The translations under genes were made by a program, and so were the position numbers. A DNA stretch of 64,000 nucleotides from the NCBI GenBank assembly GCA_018818835.1, contig JAHIRD010000136.1, positions 62,001 to 126,000 of the forward strand, written 5' to 3'. Under the pieces are notes generated by a model. It searched no databases, was not told where the DNA came from, and worked only from the letters and a program-made list of their open reading frames with translations. Source of the stretch: Pseudomonadota bacterium. GTDB lineage: Bacteria; Desulfobacterota; Desulfobacteria; Desulfobacterales; Desulfolunaceae. Each line of letters begins with the position of its first letter. Position 1 is the stretch's first letter. Below are positions 17,931 to 26,484 of this stretch, piece by piece.

Positions 17931-17957
17931 GTGTCCATCCATTCTCTGGATGGACAC
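17931..17957. terminator. Hairpin between convergent genes, possible bidirectional terminator
   Basis: GTGTCCATCCA (17931-17941) and TGGATGGACAC (17947-17957) form a perfect 11-bp stem with a five-base loop between the convergent M6 peptidase and usp genes. No U-tract follows on either strand, so intrinsic termination is plausible but unproven. Confidence 0.5.
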
Positions 17958-17971
17958 GAACTTAATGATCT

Positions 17972-18934
17972 CTAATTCATGATCCAGACGGCCAGAGAAT
18001 CACTCATCTCGACAACCTTTCGACCGACCCGGCCGATGAAAAATTCAAGAACAGTTGAATGGCCACGTCGGCCAAGGACAAGACTGCCGTATCCTTCTTT
18101 GCGTGATTTTTCAATCAGCCCCTGGGCTCGGCTCATATAACCTTCCAATGTGCATGTCTCAACATGTCCCACAGGTATCCCGGCCTTTTCCATGGCTTCT
18201 TTCTGAAGAGTCATGGCCTTTTCCAATTTTAACTTTTGTTTATTAATCCTCTGGAGTTCGAATTCGGGGAAACCACTGTTCATGGATGATGAAAAAAGGT
18301 CGAATTCTCCGTCGTTTAGTGGATCCATGGACCGGATCACATGGCAGAGCATAATTTTATGAGTTCCTCTTACAAAGGAAATCACGTTATTTGCAGCATG
18401 AATAGAACCTTTGGAGTTGTCAAAACCCACCAGGATTTTTTCTGTAGATGGGCGGCCTTCAACCACCACCACGGGAAGGTGAAACACCCGTGAAATAAGT
18501 TTTCCGGTCACGGATCCCATGGGAATTCCTGTCACACATCGGGTTCCTGTTTTGCCAACAACCAGAAGATCATAGCCTTTGTGCGATTCTTCGATGATAT
18601 CACGGGTCACACCAATGGCGAGCTCACGCCTTATATAGGTCACATGGTCTTTGGGGAACCCCTTTGCCAAAAAAATATCTTTGGTTTTTTCAAGACGGGC
18701 GCTCATATTTTTCGTTCGCATGTCCATCCATTCTTTGCAGGATGCTTTTTCCAGATCAGTCATCGTGGGTTTGTCTTCGATATCGAAATAAAGATCCAGG
18801 ATTTCGGCATCCACATAAAAGAGAACCACCCGGGTTCTTTCCGGAGGCAGGATCTCACTGATATAGGATGCCGCATTCAACGACTGAATGGAGCCGTCGA
18901 TTCCGATCAGAACACGTTTTTTTTCTGTATTCAT
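17972..18934 (-). CDS. Universal stress protein, tandem Usp domains
   Basis: This 320-residue cytoplasmic protein has two UspA domains. The first holds the ATP-binding pattern G-2x-G-9x-GS (GKTGTRCVTGIPMGS). The second has a similar GRRGHSTVLEFFIGR in which the last Ser/Thr is Arg, so only the first site may bind ATP fully. The start at 18934 is set by a strong AGGAGG eight bases upstream; the longer frame to 18985 lacks such a signal. It stands alone, convergent with the M6 peptidase gene. Tandem Usp proteins are common in sulfate reducers and are linked to stress survival. Confidence 0.92.
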   Translation of the reverse strand: MNTEKKRVLIGIDGSIQSLNAASYISEILPPERTRVVLFYVDAEILDLYFDIEDKPTMTDLEKASCKEWMDMRTKNMSARLEKTKDIFLAKGFPKDHVTYIRRELAIGVTRDIIEESHKGYDLLVVGKTGTRCVTGIPMGSVTGKLISRVFHLPVVVVEGRPSTEKILVGFDNSKGSIHAANNVISFVRGTHKIMLCHVIRSMDPLNDGEFDLFSSSMNSGFPEFELQRINKQKLKLEKAMTLQKEAMEKAGIPVGHVETCTLEGYMSRAQGLIEKSRKEGYGSLVLGRRGHSTVLEFFIGRVGRKVVEMSDSLAVWIMN

Positions 18935-19207
18935 ACAAACCTCCTGAATGTGGTTGGTGTCGAATATGTCACGCCGGTAACGCATATTCCGTAATCCCGG
19001 ACTTCAACAAGGAAATAGCAAGGGGCATGCCAAAAAAAACATATGAAAGAGACTGAAATTTCAGTCTTTTTAAATCACCCCAGATTTTATAACAGATATA
19101 AAACGTCGGATTTCTTTACAGGATGTAAACTGAAAGCAATTCTCCTGAATTCTGAATTCGTTCATGGTTCAGCCTCACTCGTTTCCAGACTCTGGCTTGG
19201 GACGCAT

Positions 19208-19395
19208 ATATTTTTTACTAACCACCCGTTCGCGTAGCTCACTGAAGGACACGAAGAGCAAAGCGCTGCAAAGCCGCAAGCAAAAAAGCCTCGTCTCTCA
19301 CAGAGGCACAGAGATCACGGAGAAGGGCTAAAAGCTTGGTAATGTTAGTTTTTTCTTTGTGATCTTTGTGCCTCTGTGAGAAAAATTTATGTGCA
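19208..19395. repeat. Dispersed inverted repeat, family A
   Basis: It begins with TAACCACCCGTTCGCGTAGC and ACGAAGAGCA, then carries facing arms TCTCACAGAGGCACAGAGAT and GATCTTTGTGCCTCTGTGAG around an AAAAGCTTG-containing centre. It aligns over its whole length with 57141-57305. Confidence 0.85.
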
Positions 19396-19601
19396 TCCCC
19401 CCAAGGGGGATGAGCACAGTTTAATGCCTACCCATAACTGCACTAGGGCAGGTTCCCCGCCTACGCGATGACACGCTTTAAAAGGTTGATCCGTCGTCGC
19501 CAAGGCTATAACGGAACAGGCCAATATATTTTGTGTTATGGTTTTATTCGTTTGAGATCATTAAGTCGGTCGCTATTACACACGTACTCAGTTAAAATCT
19601 T

Positions 19602-19650
19602 CATAGGTCCCATGGGTCTTATACGTCCCATAAGACCCATGGGCCCTATG
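19602..19650. repeat. Dispersed hairpin, family B (GGTCCCATGGG type)
   Basis: CATAGGTCCCATGGGTCTTA and TAAGACCCATGGGCCCTATG form a nearly perfect stem of about 20 bp. Related hairpins lie at 36855-36892, 38158-38187 and 44620-44669. Confidence 0.85.
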
Positions 19651-19856
19651 TCACTGTTATCACATAATTTATTTAGGTATTGATTCAGGTCACCTTACTT
19701 ATTCCCAAGCTCAATTCCCCCAGTGAATTATACGGCCCCCTTTTACCGGCCGGTTGACAGCACCCTTTGTTTTTACTATATTTTTCATCCTGAGCCATAA
19801 ACCAAACATGATATATACGCCCGAACATGATTTATACGCCAAGAAAGGACGCTGTT

Positions 19857-20702
19857 ATGCCCTATGCCCCAAGCGGAAATGCTGACATCTATTATGAAGA
19901 CTATGGAACAGGAGAGGCCATCATCGCTGTCCACGGTCTGATCGAAAATACATCCTACTTCACCCTGACCGGAGTGTGTGAGTCCCTGGCCAACCATTAC
20001 CGAGTAATCCCCATGGACATGCGAGCCCATGGGAAAACAAAGGTTCATGGCGAGCCCTGGGGCTATGATGATGAAACCATTGGAAAGGATATCGAGGCCC
20101 TGGCCGATCATCTGGGTTTGTCCCGTTTCCATATCCTCTCCCATTCCACCGGGGGATTTGCCTCCTCACGCTATGCCATGGAAAACAGCCATCGCTTGAG
20201 TTCTCTGATTTTGACAGATACCTCGTCGGCCACTAATTTTTTTCAGGTGAAAGACGATGGTGTAAAATTTCATGACACATTTGCAAAGAGTTTCGAAAAA
20301 CATGACTGGGAAAAAATCATGGTGGGCATCAAAATGCAACCCTTCCCCTTTTTCAGGGGCATTGCTGAGCGCAAAGACAATCAGGCCATGTATGATCTGG
20401 CCTATGAGATGATCAAGGTGGGAGACAGACACGCCATCGGTGCCTTTATCCGTTCATTTTACACAGATCCCGACCCCCGAGTGGAGGGGCTTCGAAAGAT
20501 CAGCTGCCCTACCCTGGTTCTTGTGGGGGAGAAAGACGACCTTTTTCTGGAGCCCAGCCGTTTGATGAACCGTGAAATTCCGGACTGCACACTCATTGTG
20601 TTCGAGAACTGCGGACATATGCTGGCCATTGAGGATCCGGAACGGATGAGCCGGGAAATTTTGGATTTTCTCAAGGCCCATCCGGATCAAACACCGCTCT
20701 GA
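19857..20702 (+). CDS. Alpha/beta-hydrolase fold protein
   Basis: This 281-residue cytoplasmic hydrolase has an oxyanion-hole HG motif (AVHGLIE), nucleophile S97 in LSHSTGG, acid D228 region (GEKDDLF) and H254 (NCGHMLAIED). The first glycine of the usual GxSxG is replaced by serine (S-H-S-T-G). The substrate cannot be inferred; esterases, haloperoxidase-like and C-C hydrolases share this layout. The start at 19857 has AAAGGA eight bases upstream and is preferred over an ATG at 19827. It converges with the small gene at 20703-20918, the two stops being adjacent. Confidence 0.88.
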   Translation: MPYAPSGNADIYYEDYGTGEAIIAVHGLIENTSYFTLTGVCESLANHYRVIPMDMRAHGKTKVHGEPWGYDDETIGKDIEALADHLGLSRFHILSHSTGGFASSRYAMENSHRLSSLILTDTSSATNFFQVKDDGVKFHDTFAKSFEKHDWEKIMVGIKMQPFPFFRGIAERKDNQAMYDLAYEMIKVGDRHAIGAFIRSFYTDPDPRVEGLRKISCPTLVLVGEKDDLFLEPSRLMNREIPDCTLIVFENCGHMLAIEDPERMSREILDFLKAHPDQTPL

Positions 20703-20918
20703 TCAAGATGTTTGTTCCTTTTTAATTATATTGCCCTGATACCTATGAAGCGTCAAGGCGACATAAAGTATAATAATCGTGCTGAAGGGAGAAAAGGGGC
20801 AAAAGGATTTATAGCCCAAAGCAGAGGCCTCTTTTGCACCGCCATAGGGCAGCACCGTGATCAGGGCCAGAATGGCCAGGGCCATGGAAAGAGCTCTCAA
20901 TAGTTTATGTTTCGTCAT
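20703..20918 (-). CDS. Small exported or membrane peptide downstream of the sensor kinase
   Basis: This 71-residue protein has a basic N-terminus and a hydrophobic segment (ALSMALAILALITVLPYGG), then a short FCPFSPFSTIIILYVALTL second hydrophobic stretch. It may therefore be a two-helix membrane peptide, or a secreted one with an AKEASA-like cleavage region. The ATG at 20918 has AAAGGA upstream and overlaps the last codons of the histidine kinase gene, so the two are probably translated from one mRNA. Its role is unknown; a regulator or target of the two-component system is only a guess from context. Confidence 0.68.
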   Translation of the reverse strand: MTKHKLLRALSMALAILALITVLPYGGAKEASALGYKSFCPFSPFSTIIILYVALTLHRYQGNIIKKEQTS

Positions 20919-22311
20919 GGTGATTCCTTTCTTTTGTGATCTGTTTTTCAGGCGTCATTGATTTTTTTAAATTAAAGGTGAACCGCGTCCGGCCCCGAGT
21001 CCGCGAATAGATTAGCTTTCCCCCATGAAGTTCCATAATTTTTCGTGATATCGCAAGGCCAAGGCCCGTGCCCCCAAGGTCTCTGTTTCTGGAAAAATCA
21101 ACCCGGTAAAAGGGTTCGAATATTTTTTCGGCATCGGTATCAGGTACACCCGGCCCCTGATCTTCAACAAAAAAACAGATTGAATCATGGGTCTCTTCGG
21201 CCCCAATAAAAATGCTTTCATTGGGATGTGAATAGTGAAACGCATTGTCCATCAGGTTGGAGAACACCTGTTTGAGACGTTCGTAATCACCGGTGAATGT
21301 TGAAAAAACTCCGGTGATTCGGATGTCCAGGTTAATTTGCTGCATATCAGCAGAGGGTAGATAGACCGCCCGGATATCCTTGACCAGATCGTGGGGCGTA
21401 ATCACTGTGATATTGAGAGCGAATCCCGGCAAATTCATGCGTGAAAAGGCGGACAGGTTCCCGATGAGATGATCCATGGAGGCGATATCATTATCAATGT
21501 TTTCAAGGTAACGTTTTGATTTTTCATTCACGGTGGCATCTTTGATCAATTCGGTTCCCACGCGAATTCGTGCCAGGGGGGAGCAGAGTTCATGGGAGAT
21601 ATCGGCCAGGAGCTGTTTTTTGGATTGGATCATACGGTTCACCGACTGACTCATGGCCCGTAATCCACGGATCAATTCACCGACCTCATCCTTTCTTACG
21701 CTGTTTGGGACCTCATTGAATTGCCCGGCTGCGATTTTTTCAAGATCCCGTGTAAGCTGGGTCAGGGGCCTCGTGATGCTTTTGGAAAGAGGGTAAACAG
21801 CCAGGGTGAGCAGAATTCCGATCAAAGCCAGTCCGCTTAAAAACGTGATTGAATTTCCGGTTTCGGGAAAACGCTTGGTGATATAAAGATATTCAAGGGG
21901 GACAGACCCCTGAACCACGGGAAGCATGTAGATCAAGGGGCGGCCGAAATGACTGCTTTGAACGAAAATGCCCTGCTCATTCATGCGATCAAACATGGTA
22001 TCCCGGAGTTCAATCTTTTGATCCTTGATGGACGAGGAGGATACGATTTTATGGCGGTTATGATCGAACAGGGCAATGTCGAACCCATAATGGTCTGAAA
22101 AACGATCAAAGGCCCGAACGAGTTCCGGTCCCCGCGTTACATCCCTGACCAGGGAGGCGAGATAATGGGTGTGATTTCGAAGCTGGGCATGAATATCACG
22201 AGCCAGGGGTCTTCCCACGGTGAAAAAAAACAAAAGGGTCACGGTCACAAGGGTCGTTAGGATGATACTCAAAAAATAAAGGGCCATTGTGATATAAAGT
22301 CGTTTGAACAT
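20905..22311 (-). CDS. Sensor histidine kinase (CpxA-like, two-TM with HAMP)
   Basis: This 468-residue inner-membrane kinase has TM1 near residues 5-30, a periplasmic sensor of about 140 residues, TM2, a HAMP domain (PLTQLTRDLEKIAAGQF), the dimerisation/phosphoacceptor box DISHELCSPLARIR, and a HATPase_c domain with N-box NLMDNAFHYS, DQGPGVP and GGTGLGLAIS. The start at 22311 (MFKRLYITMALYF) is chosen because the TM begins there and GGAGA lies upstream; a longer frame to 22578 reads back toward the regulator gene and looks non-coding. The gene lies 118 bases after its response regulator. Confidence 0.93.
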   Translation of the reverse strand: MFKRLYITMALYFLSIILTTLVTVTLLFFFTVGRPLARDIHAQLRNHTHYLASLVRDVTRGPELVRAFDRFSDHYGFDIALFDHNRHKIVSSSSIKDQKIELRDTMFDRMNEQGIFVQSSHFGRPLIYMLPVVQGSVPLEYLYITKRFPETGNSITFLSGLALIGILLTLAVYPLSKSITRPLTQLTRDLEKIAAGQFNEVPNSVRKDEVGELIRGLRAMSQSVNRMIQSKKQLLADISHELCSPLARIRVGTELIKDATVNEKSKRYLENIDNDIASMDHLIGNLSAFSRMNLPGFALNITVITPHDLVKDIRAVYLPSADMQQINLDIRITGVFSTFTGDYERLKQVFSNLMDNAFHYSHPNESIFIGAEETHDSICFFVEDQGPGVPDTDAEKIFEPFYRVDFSRNRDLGGTGLGLAISRKIMELHGGKLIYSRTRGRTRFTFNLKKSMTPEKQITKERNHHDET

Positions 22312-22429
22312 GCATTCATCTCCAATTCGGATACAGATATACCACGGGTATGTTAAGCCGGTATTTCCGGGAATGTAAAAAATGTGACGGGATTGTAACA
22401 GGTCATTTACACATAAAAAATTTCGGGTG

Positions 22430-23155
22430 TTAAAGGGTGTCTGGGGTATCGTCCCCCCAGGCATAACCCTTTCCCCACACAGTTTTGATGTATTCGGGGC
22501 GGGCGGGATGGCGTTCGATTTTTTTCCGTATACGGCTGATGTGAACATCAATGGAACGATCAAATGCTTCGAAGTCACGTCCCCTGGCGATGTTCAGGAG
22601 ATGATCCCTGCTCCGTGCCCGACCCGGAAAAAGGGCCAGTTCTCTTATGATATCGAATTCAACACCGGAAAGGGGGATTTCATTCCCATCCCTGAACAGC
22701 TTGCATGTCACAGGGTCAATGATAAAGGGACCGGCGTGAAACCGCTCGTCAGATGGGACAGCGGTGGGTCCGGTTAGGGGTGTTGTGGTCCTTCGAAGAA
22801 CAGCCTTGATCCGCGCAAGGAGTTCCCTGGGGTTGAATGGCTTATGCATGTAGTCATCGGCCCCCATTTCAAGGCCGATGATCCTGTCTGTTTCATCGGA
22901 CCTTGCTGTGAGCATGATCACCGGAACCTTGGAGAGAGTCCGTATCTGCCTCAGGGTCTCAAAACCGTCCAGATCCGGCAGCATGATATCAAGAACAACC
23001 AGATCACATGATGTTCCCAGAACATTCCCAAGGATCTCGATACCATCACGCCCTGTCAGAGCTGATGTTGTGACAAACAGGTGGTCATGGAAATAGTCAC
23101 GGAGAAGATCCTGAAGCACACTGTCATCATCAATTACAAGAATGTTTCGTTTCAT
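22430..23155 (-). CDS. OmpR/CpxR-family response regulator
   Basis: This 241-residue regulator has an N-terminal receiver domain with acidic D9-D11, phosphoacceptor D56 (VVLDIMLPD), the conserved Thr (MLTARS) and Lys (HKPFNP). The C-terminal winged-helix DNA-binding domain ends with the recognition region FDRSIDVHISRIRKKI and YIKTVWGKGY. It pairs with the downstream histidine kinase and is likely to control envelope stress genes if it resembles CpxR, but no target site was identified. It is the first gene of the three-gene set regulator, kinase and small peptide. Confidence 0.94.
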   Translation of the reverse strand: MKRNILVIDDDSVLQDLLRDYFHDHLFVTTSALTGRDGIEILGNVLGTSCDLVVLDIMLPDLDGFETLRQIRTLSKVPVIMLTARSDETDRIIGLEMGADDYMHKPFNPRELLARIKAVLRRTTTPLTGPTAVPSDERFHAGPFIIDPVTCKLFRDGNEIPLSGVEFDIIRELALFPGRARSRDHLLNIARGRDFEAFDRSIDVHISRIRKKIERHPARPEYIKTVWGKGYAWGDDTPDTL

Positions 23156-23212
23156 AAGACTATGCAGGACCGTTGGTTGTGCCGCCCGTTTTTGTTTATG
23201 GATGGATACGAC

Positions 23213-24076
23213 CTATACAAGACCCTTTATAAAGGGTAAGAGTTTCTCACGAATTTCAGGCCGATCCAGGGCGAAAGCAATATTGGCCATCTGGAAGCCG
23301 GCCTTGTTGCCACAGTCAAACCGTGTGCCCTCAAACCGATAGCCGAAGATGGGCTGGGATTTCAGCAGCGTTTCCATGGCATCGGTGATCTGGATTTCAT
23401 TGCCCGCACCTTTTTTCTTTTGTCCGAGAATGGGAAAAATCTCCGGTGTCAGGATATATCTACCGATAATGGCAAGGTTCGACGGGGCTTCCGAGGGTTT
23501 GGGTTTTTCTATCAAGGCGTCCAGCTGAATCACGTTATCTTCGATGTCTTTTCCGCTGATGATACCATATTTGTCGGTTTCTTCCGGAGCCACTTCCATC
23601 ACCGCAACCATGGAGGCTCTCAGCCTTGAAAACCGCTGGACCATCTGGGTCAGGACGGGCTTGCAGCCTTTGACAAGGTCGTCGGCCAGAAGAACGGCAA
23701 AGGGTTCATCGCCCACCACATCCCGGGCGCACCATATGGCATGACCCAATCCCAGGGGTTCATTCTGCCGGGTGTAGATGATGGTGCCGGTTTCAGGAAC
23801 CAGTTCCACAATTTCCTTGAGGGCGCTATCTTTGTTATTACTGCTCAGAATTTTTTCCAGTTCAAAGGATTTGTCAAAATGGTCTTCAAGGGCAGTTTTT
23901 CCCCGGCCTGTAACAAAGATGATTTGTTCAATTCCGGCGTTTAGAGCTTCTTCAACGGCATATTGAATCAAGGGTTTGTCAACAATGGGAAGCATTTCCT
24001 TGGGAAGCGCTTTGGTTGCCGGAAGAAAGCGTGTGCCTAATCCTGCCACGGGAAAAACGGCTTTTCTGATTTTCAT
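23213..24076 (-). CDS. galU: UTP-glucose-1-phosphate uridylyltransferase
   Basis: GalU makes UDP-glucose from UTP and glucose-1-phosphate in the cytoplasm, feeding LPS, exopolysaccharide and galactose pathways. The 287-residue length is typical. The nucleotidyltransferase motif GLGTRFLPATKALPKEMLP is at residues 12-30, followed by the family motifs VTGRGKTALEDHFD, LGLGHAIWCA, LLADDLV, EKP and GNKAGF. It starts at ATG 24076. It lies 57 bases upstream of the response regulator on the same strand, so it may share a transcript. Confidence 0.96.
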   Translation of the reverse strand: MKIRKAVFPVAGLGTRFLPATKALPKEMLPIVDKPLIQYAVEEALNAGIEQIIFVTGRGKTALEDHFDKSFELEKILSSNNKDSALKEIVELVPETGTIIYTRQNEPLGLGHAIWCARDVVGDEPFAVLLADDLVKGCKPVLTQMVQRFSRLRASMVAVMEVAPEETDKYGIISGKDIEDNVIQLDALIEKPKPSEAPSNLAIIGRYILTPEIFPILGQKKKGAGNEIQITDAMETLLKSQPIFGYRFEGTRFDCGNKAGFQMANIAFALDRPEIREKLLPFIKGLV

Positions 24077-24310
24077 GGGTCAACCTCAGTTATTCGTTAA
24101 ATATAAAAGCCTACGGGATCGTGTGCAAGGTGAGGGCCTGATCCCTGTCAGGACCTGTACGACATCCCCATATGATATAATCTCAATTAATTATAAAATC
24201 AATCATTGCAAAGAATTTTATTGAATTAAACACGTTTTCCGTTTAACTTACAAAGCTTGTTCACACAATCAGATTTCTGATTTATTAATTAAAACGAGGA
24301 GATGAATTAA

Positions 24311-25123
24311 ATGAGCCAGAATGAAACAGGAAACAACGCACGGATCACTCCTGTCAAACTGGGCATTGATACGAAATTCAAGTTTGAATGCCATAAAAAC
24401 ATCAGTTGTTTCACCAAGTGTTGCAGGGGTATTGACATTATGCTTACCCCTTATGATATTGTTCGGTTGAAAAATCATCTTGAACTGAGCTCCGAAGAAT
24501 TTCTCGCCATCTATACCGAACCCAAGTTGCTTGAAAAAACAGACTTGCCGGTTGTGACGCTGAAACTTCTTGATGATGATATCAAATCCTGTCCCTTTGT
24601 CAGGGACGATGGATGCCTTGTCTACCAAAACCGCCCAACAACCTGCCGTTACTATCCCCTGGGTGTCGGTACCTTGAGCCATAAAGAGGGTGCTGATGAA
24701 GATGAATTCTACTTTTTTATCAACGAGCCCCACTGCAAGGGCTTTGAAGAAGAAAAGGAGTGGACTGTCCGCGAATGGCGCAAAGACCAGGGTGTGGATA
24801 TCCATGACAAGATCAATGAGGGATGGGCAAACCTGATTGTTCTCAAACGATCGTTTCCCCAGAACATCAAGTTTTCTGAAAAAGCAAAACAGATGTTTTT
24901 TATGGGCTGCTACAATATCGATAAATTCCGGAAGTTCATTTTTGAAAGCTCATTTCTCAAAATGTATACCATTGATGATGAGACAATCGAGAACATTAAA
25001 AACGACGAAGTGGCTCTCCTGGAATTCGCCTTCAGCTGGCTCAGGGATGTTTTTTTCAACAAAGAGGAAAAAATATATAAAGTGAATGAAAACATCGTTG
25101 AAGAACGGAAAAAAACAACATAG
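24311..25123 (+). CDS. YkgJ-family cysteine-cluster protein, second paralogue
   Basis: This 270-residue protein shares architecture with the protein at 1538-2275: an N-terminal C-x5-C-x3-CC cluster (CHKNISCFTKCC, from about residue 31), then PYDIVRLKNHL and a second group CPFV...GCLVYQNRPTTCRYYP, a C in PHCKGFE and a late GCYNIDKFR segment. The two paralogues share short blocks such as SSEEFL and the GCYNIDKFR/ACYNIDRFR motif. Metal or Fe-S binding is expected from the cysteines; the function is unknown. The start follows GAGGAG. A strong terminator lies 28 bases after the stop. Confidence 0.82.
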   Translation: MSQNETGNNARITPVKLGIDTKFKFECHKNISCFTKCCRGIDIMLTPYDIVRLKNHLELSSEEFLAIYTEPKLLEKTDLPVVTLKLLDDDIKSCPFVRDDGCLVYQNRPTTCRYYPLGVGTLSHKEGADEDEFYFFINEPHCKGFEEEKEWTVREWRKDQGVDIHDKINEGWANLIVLKRSFPQNIKFSEKAKQMFFMGCYNIDKFRKFIFESSFLKMYTIDDETIENIKNDEVALLEFAFSWLRDVFFNKEEKIYKVNENIVEERKKTT

Positions 25124-25151
25124 TATTTTGAATAAGCAAAAATGATATTAT

Positions 25152-25182
25152 AAAAAGGTGCTTCCCATGAAGCACCTTTTTT
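25152..25182. terminator. Rho-independent terminator
   Basis: AAAAAGGTGCTT (25152-25163) and AAGCACCTTTTTT (25170-25182) form a 12-bp stem with a six-base loop and a T-run on the plus strand. It ends the YkgJ-type gene transcript. The A-run on the left arm means it could also act in the opposite direction. Confidence 0.92.
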
Positions 25183-25214
25183 ATTTTCTAAATGATTTTT
25201 TTGAGGTGATCTGA

Positions 25215-25976
25215 ATGATACTGACTCCTGAAACCGGGGCCCTGCTTTTTGCGACCGGGCTGTGCGCCGGATTTGTTGATTCCATTGCAGGTGGCGGCGG
25301 GCTGATCGCCCTGCCGGTCCTTCTGTCTGCCGGGCTGCCTCCCCAGCTGGCACTGGGAACCAATAAACTTCAGGGGACATGTGGAACCCTGACAGCGACC
25401 ATCAATTATATTCGAAAGGGCGAGGTCCGTCTGAAAGAGGCGCTTTATGGTATTGGTTTCACCTTTATTGGGGCCGCCGCCGGGGCATGGGCCATTCAGC
25501 AGATGGACGGCGGTTTTCTCAAGCATCTGATCCCCATTCTTCTCGTGCTGGTCTTTATCTATACCGTGGCAACCCCAAAGCTTGGATTTTCGGAAAAAAA
25601 ACCAACCCTGACCACGCCTGTTTTTTATCTGGTGTTCGGTCTAATTTTGGGGTTTTACGATGGGTTTTTCGGGCCTGGAACAGGCTCATTCTGGACCGCA
25701 GCTTTTTTGTTGCTGCTGGGATTAAACATGACAAAGGCCGCCGGGTATACCCGGGTGATGAACTTTACCAGCAATATCGTCTCGCTGACTGTATTTATCA
25801 TCGGGGGGAATGTCTGGTTTGCCGCTGGCCTCTGCATGGGAGCCGGTCAGATCATCGGTGCCCGGGCAGGTTCCGGCCTTGCCATTAAAAAAGGAGCTGC
25901 CTTTATCCGGCCTGTCTTTATTACCGTTGTTTTTTTGACTATTGCACGCCTGGTGTATGTCAATTATGTGAGGTAA
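25215..25976 (+). CDS. TauE/SafE (YfcA-type) sulfite/anion exporter family permease
   Basis: This 253-residue integral membrane protein has about eight hydrophobic helices and the repeated family motifs DSIAGGGGLIALPVLLSAG (first half) and GFYDGFFGPGTGSFWTAAF (second half), plus LGTNKLQGTCGT. Members export sulfite, sulfoacetate or other small organic anions; in a sulfate reducer sulfite handling is attractive, but nothing in the sequence fixes the substrate. It is preceded by a terminator, so it has its own transcript; RBS GAGGTGA lies just upstream of the ATG. Confidence 0.9.
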   Translation: MILTPETGALLFATGLCAGFVDSIAGGGGLIALPVLLSAGLPPQLALGTNKLQGTCGTLTATINYIRKGEVRLKEALYGIGFTFIGAAAGAWAIQQMDGGFLKHLIPILLVLVFIYTVATPKLGFSEKKPTLTTPVFYLVFGLILGFYDGFFGPGTGSFWTAAFLLLLGLNMTKAAGYTRVMNFTSNIVSLTVFIIGGNVWFAAGLCMGAGQIIGARAGSGLAIKKGAAFIRPVFITVVFLTIARLVYVNYVR

Positions 25977-26100
25977 ATTGTTTACAGATCAACACTGAGA
26001 ACTCATCATTGTGGACGAGGTTACACTCGATGTTTTAAGGATCATTAAAACAAATAAAACAGACTTGGACTTGGCTCACTCCTTTCATCATTGATTGAGG

Positions 26101-26346
26101 TTACTTGTCAGCTATTTTCTTGATATTTTCGTTGATTTTAAAAATAACGATCAATAACTCACAATAGATTCTGGCGCAAACGCCACCGCCGGCGATCATT
26201 CCGACTCCAACGATGACTCTCATGATTGAAAAATTAGAAAATATATAGCCAATTCCTCCCATAACAATAAGCACAAGCAAAATCCAATAGATAAACGTGA
26301 TCAGTTTCGGTGTAACCATGGTTTCAAAAACTAAAATGTCCTTCAT
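26101..26346 (-). CDS. DUF4282-type small membrane protein
   Basis: This 81-residue protein opens with VFETMVTPKLITFIYWILL, has two transmembrane helices and ends with RIYCELLIVIFKINENIKKI, the pattern of DUF4282 proteins. The function is unknown. The ATG at 26346 follows AGGAGATATCCCT. It stands alone between the TauE gene and the hairpin array. Confidence 0.83.
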   Translation of the reverse strand: MKDILVFETMVTPKLITFIYWILLVLIVMGGIGYIFSNFSIMRVIVGVGMIAGGGVCARIYCELLIVIFKINENIKKIADK

Positions 26347-26484
26347 AGGGATATCTCCTGATAGATGATTTAATGAAGTAAATATAATAAATCAAGCACA
26401 TTATTTCCTAAAATAGTATGAATATTCTTTATACTAAAAAATGACTAAATTCAAGGTTTCACATGGTTTTCTTTTGCATAAACA

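Larger units (their letters stand above)
18935..19856. other. Long gene-free region rich in dispersed repeats
   Basis: The first part contains the usp promoter region on the minus strand. From 19208 to 19395 lies a family A repeat, at 19452-19505 a family C fragment, and at 19602-19650 a family B hairpin followed by TTTATTTAGGTATTGATTCA, which recurs near 38195. Short reading frames in this stretch run through repeats and are not supported as genes. Confidence 0.6.

Noticed and set aside
22312-22578. Ninety-residue N-terminal extension of the sensor kinase
   Set aside because: It overlaps the response regulator gene in another frame and precedes a normal TM start at 22311.
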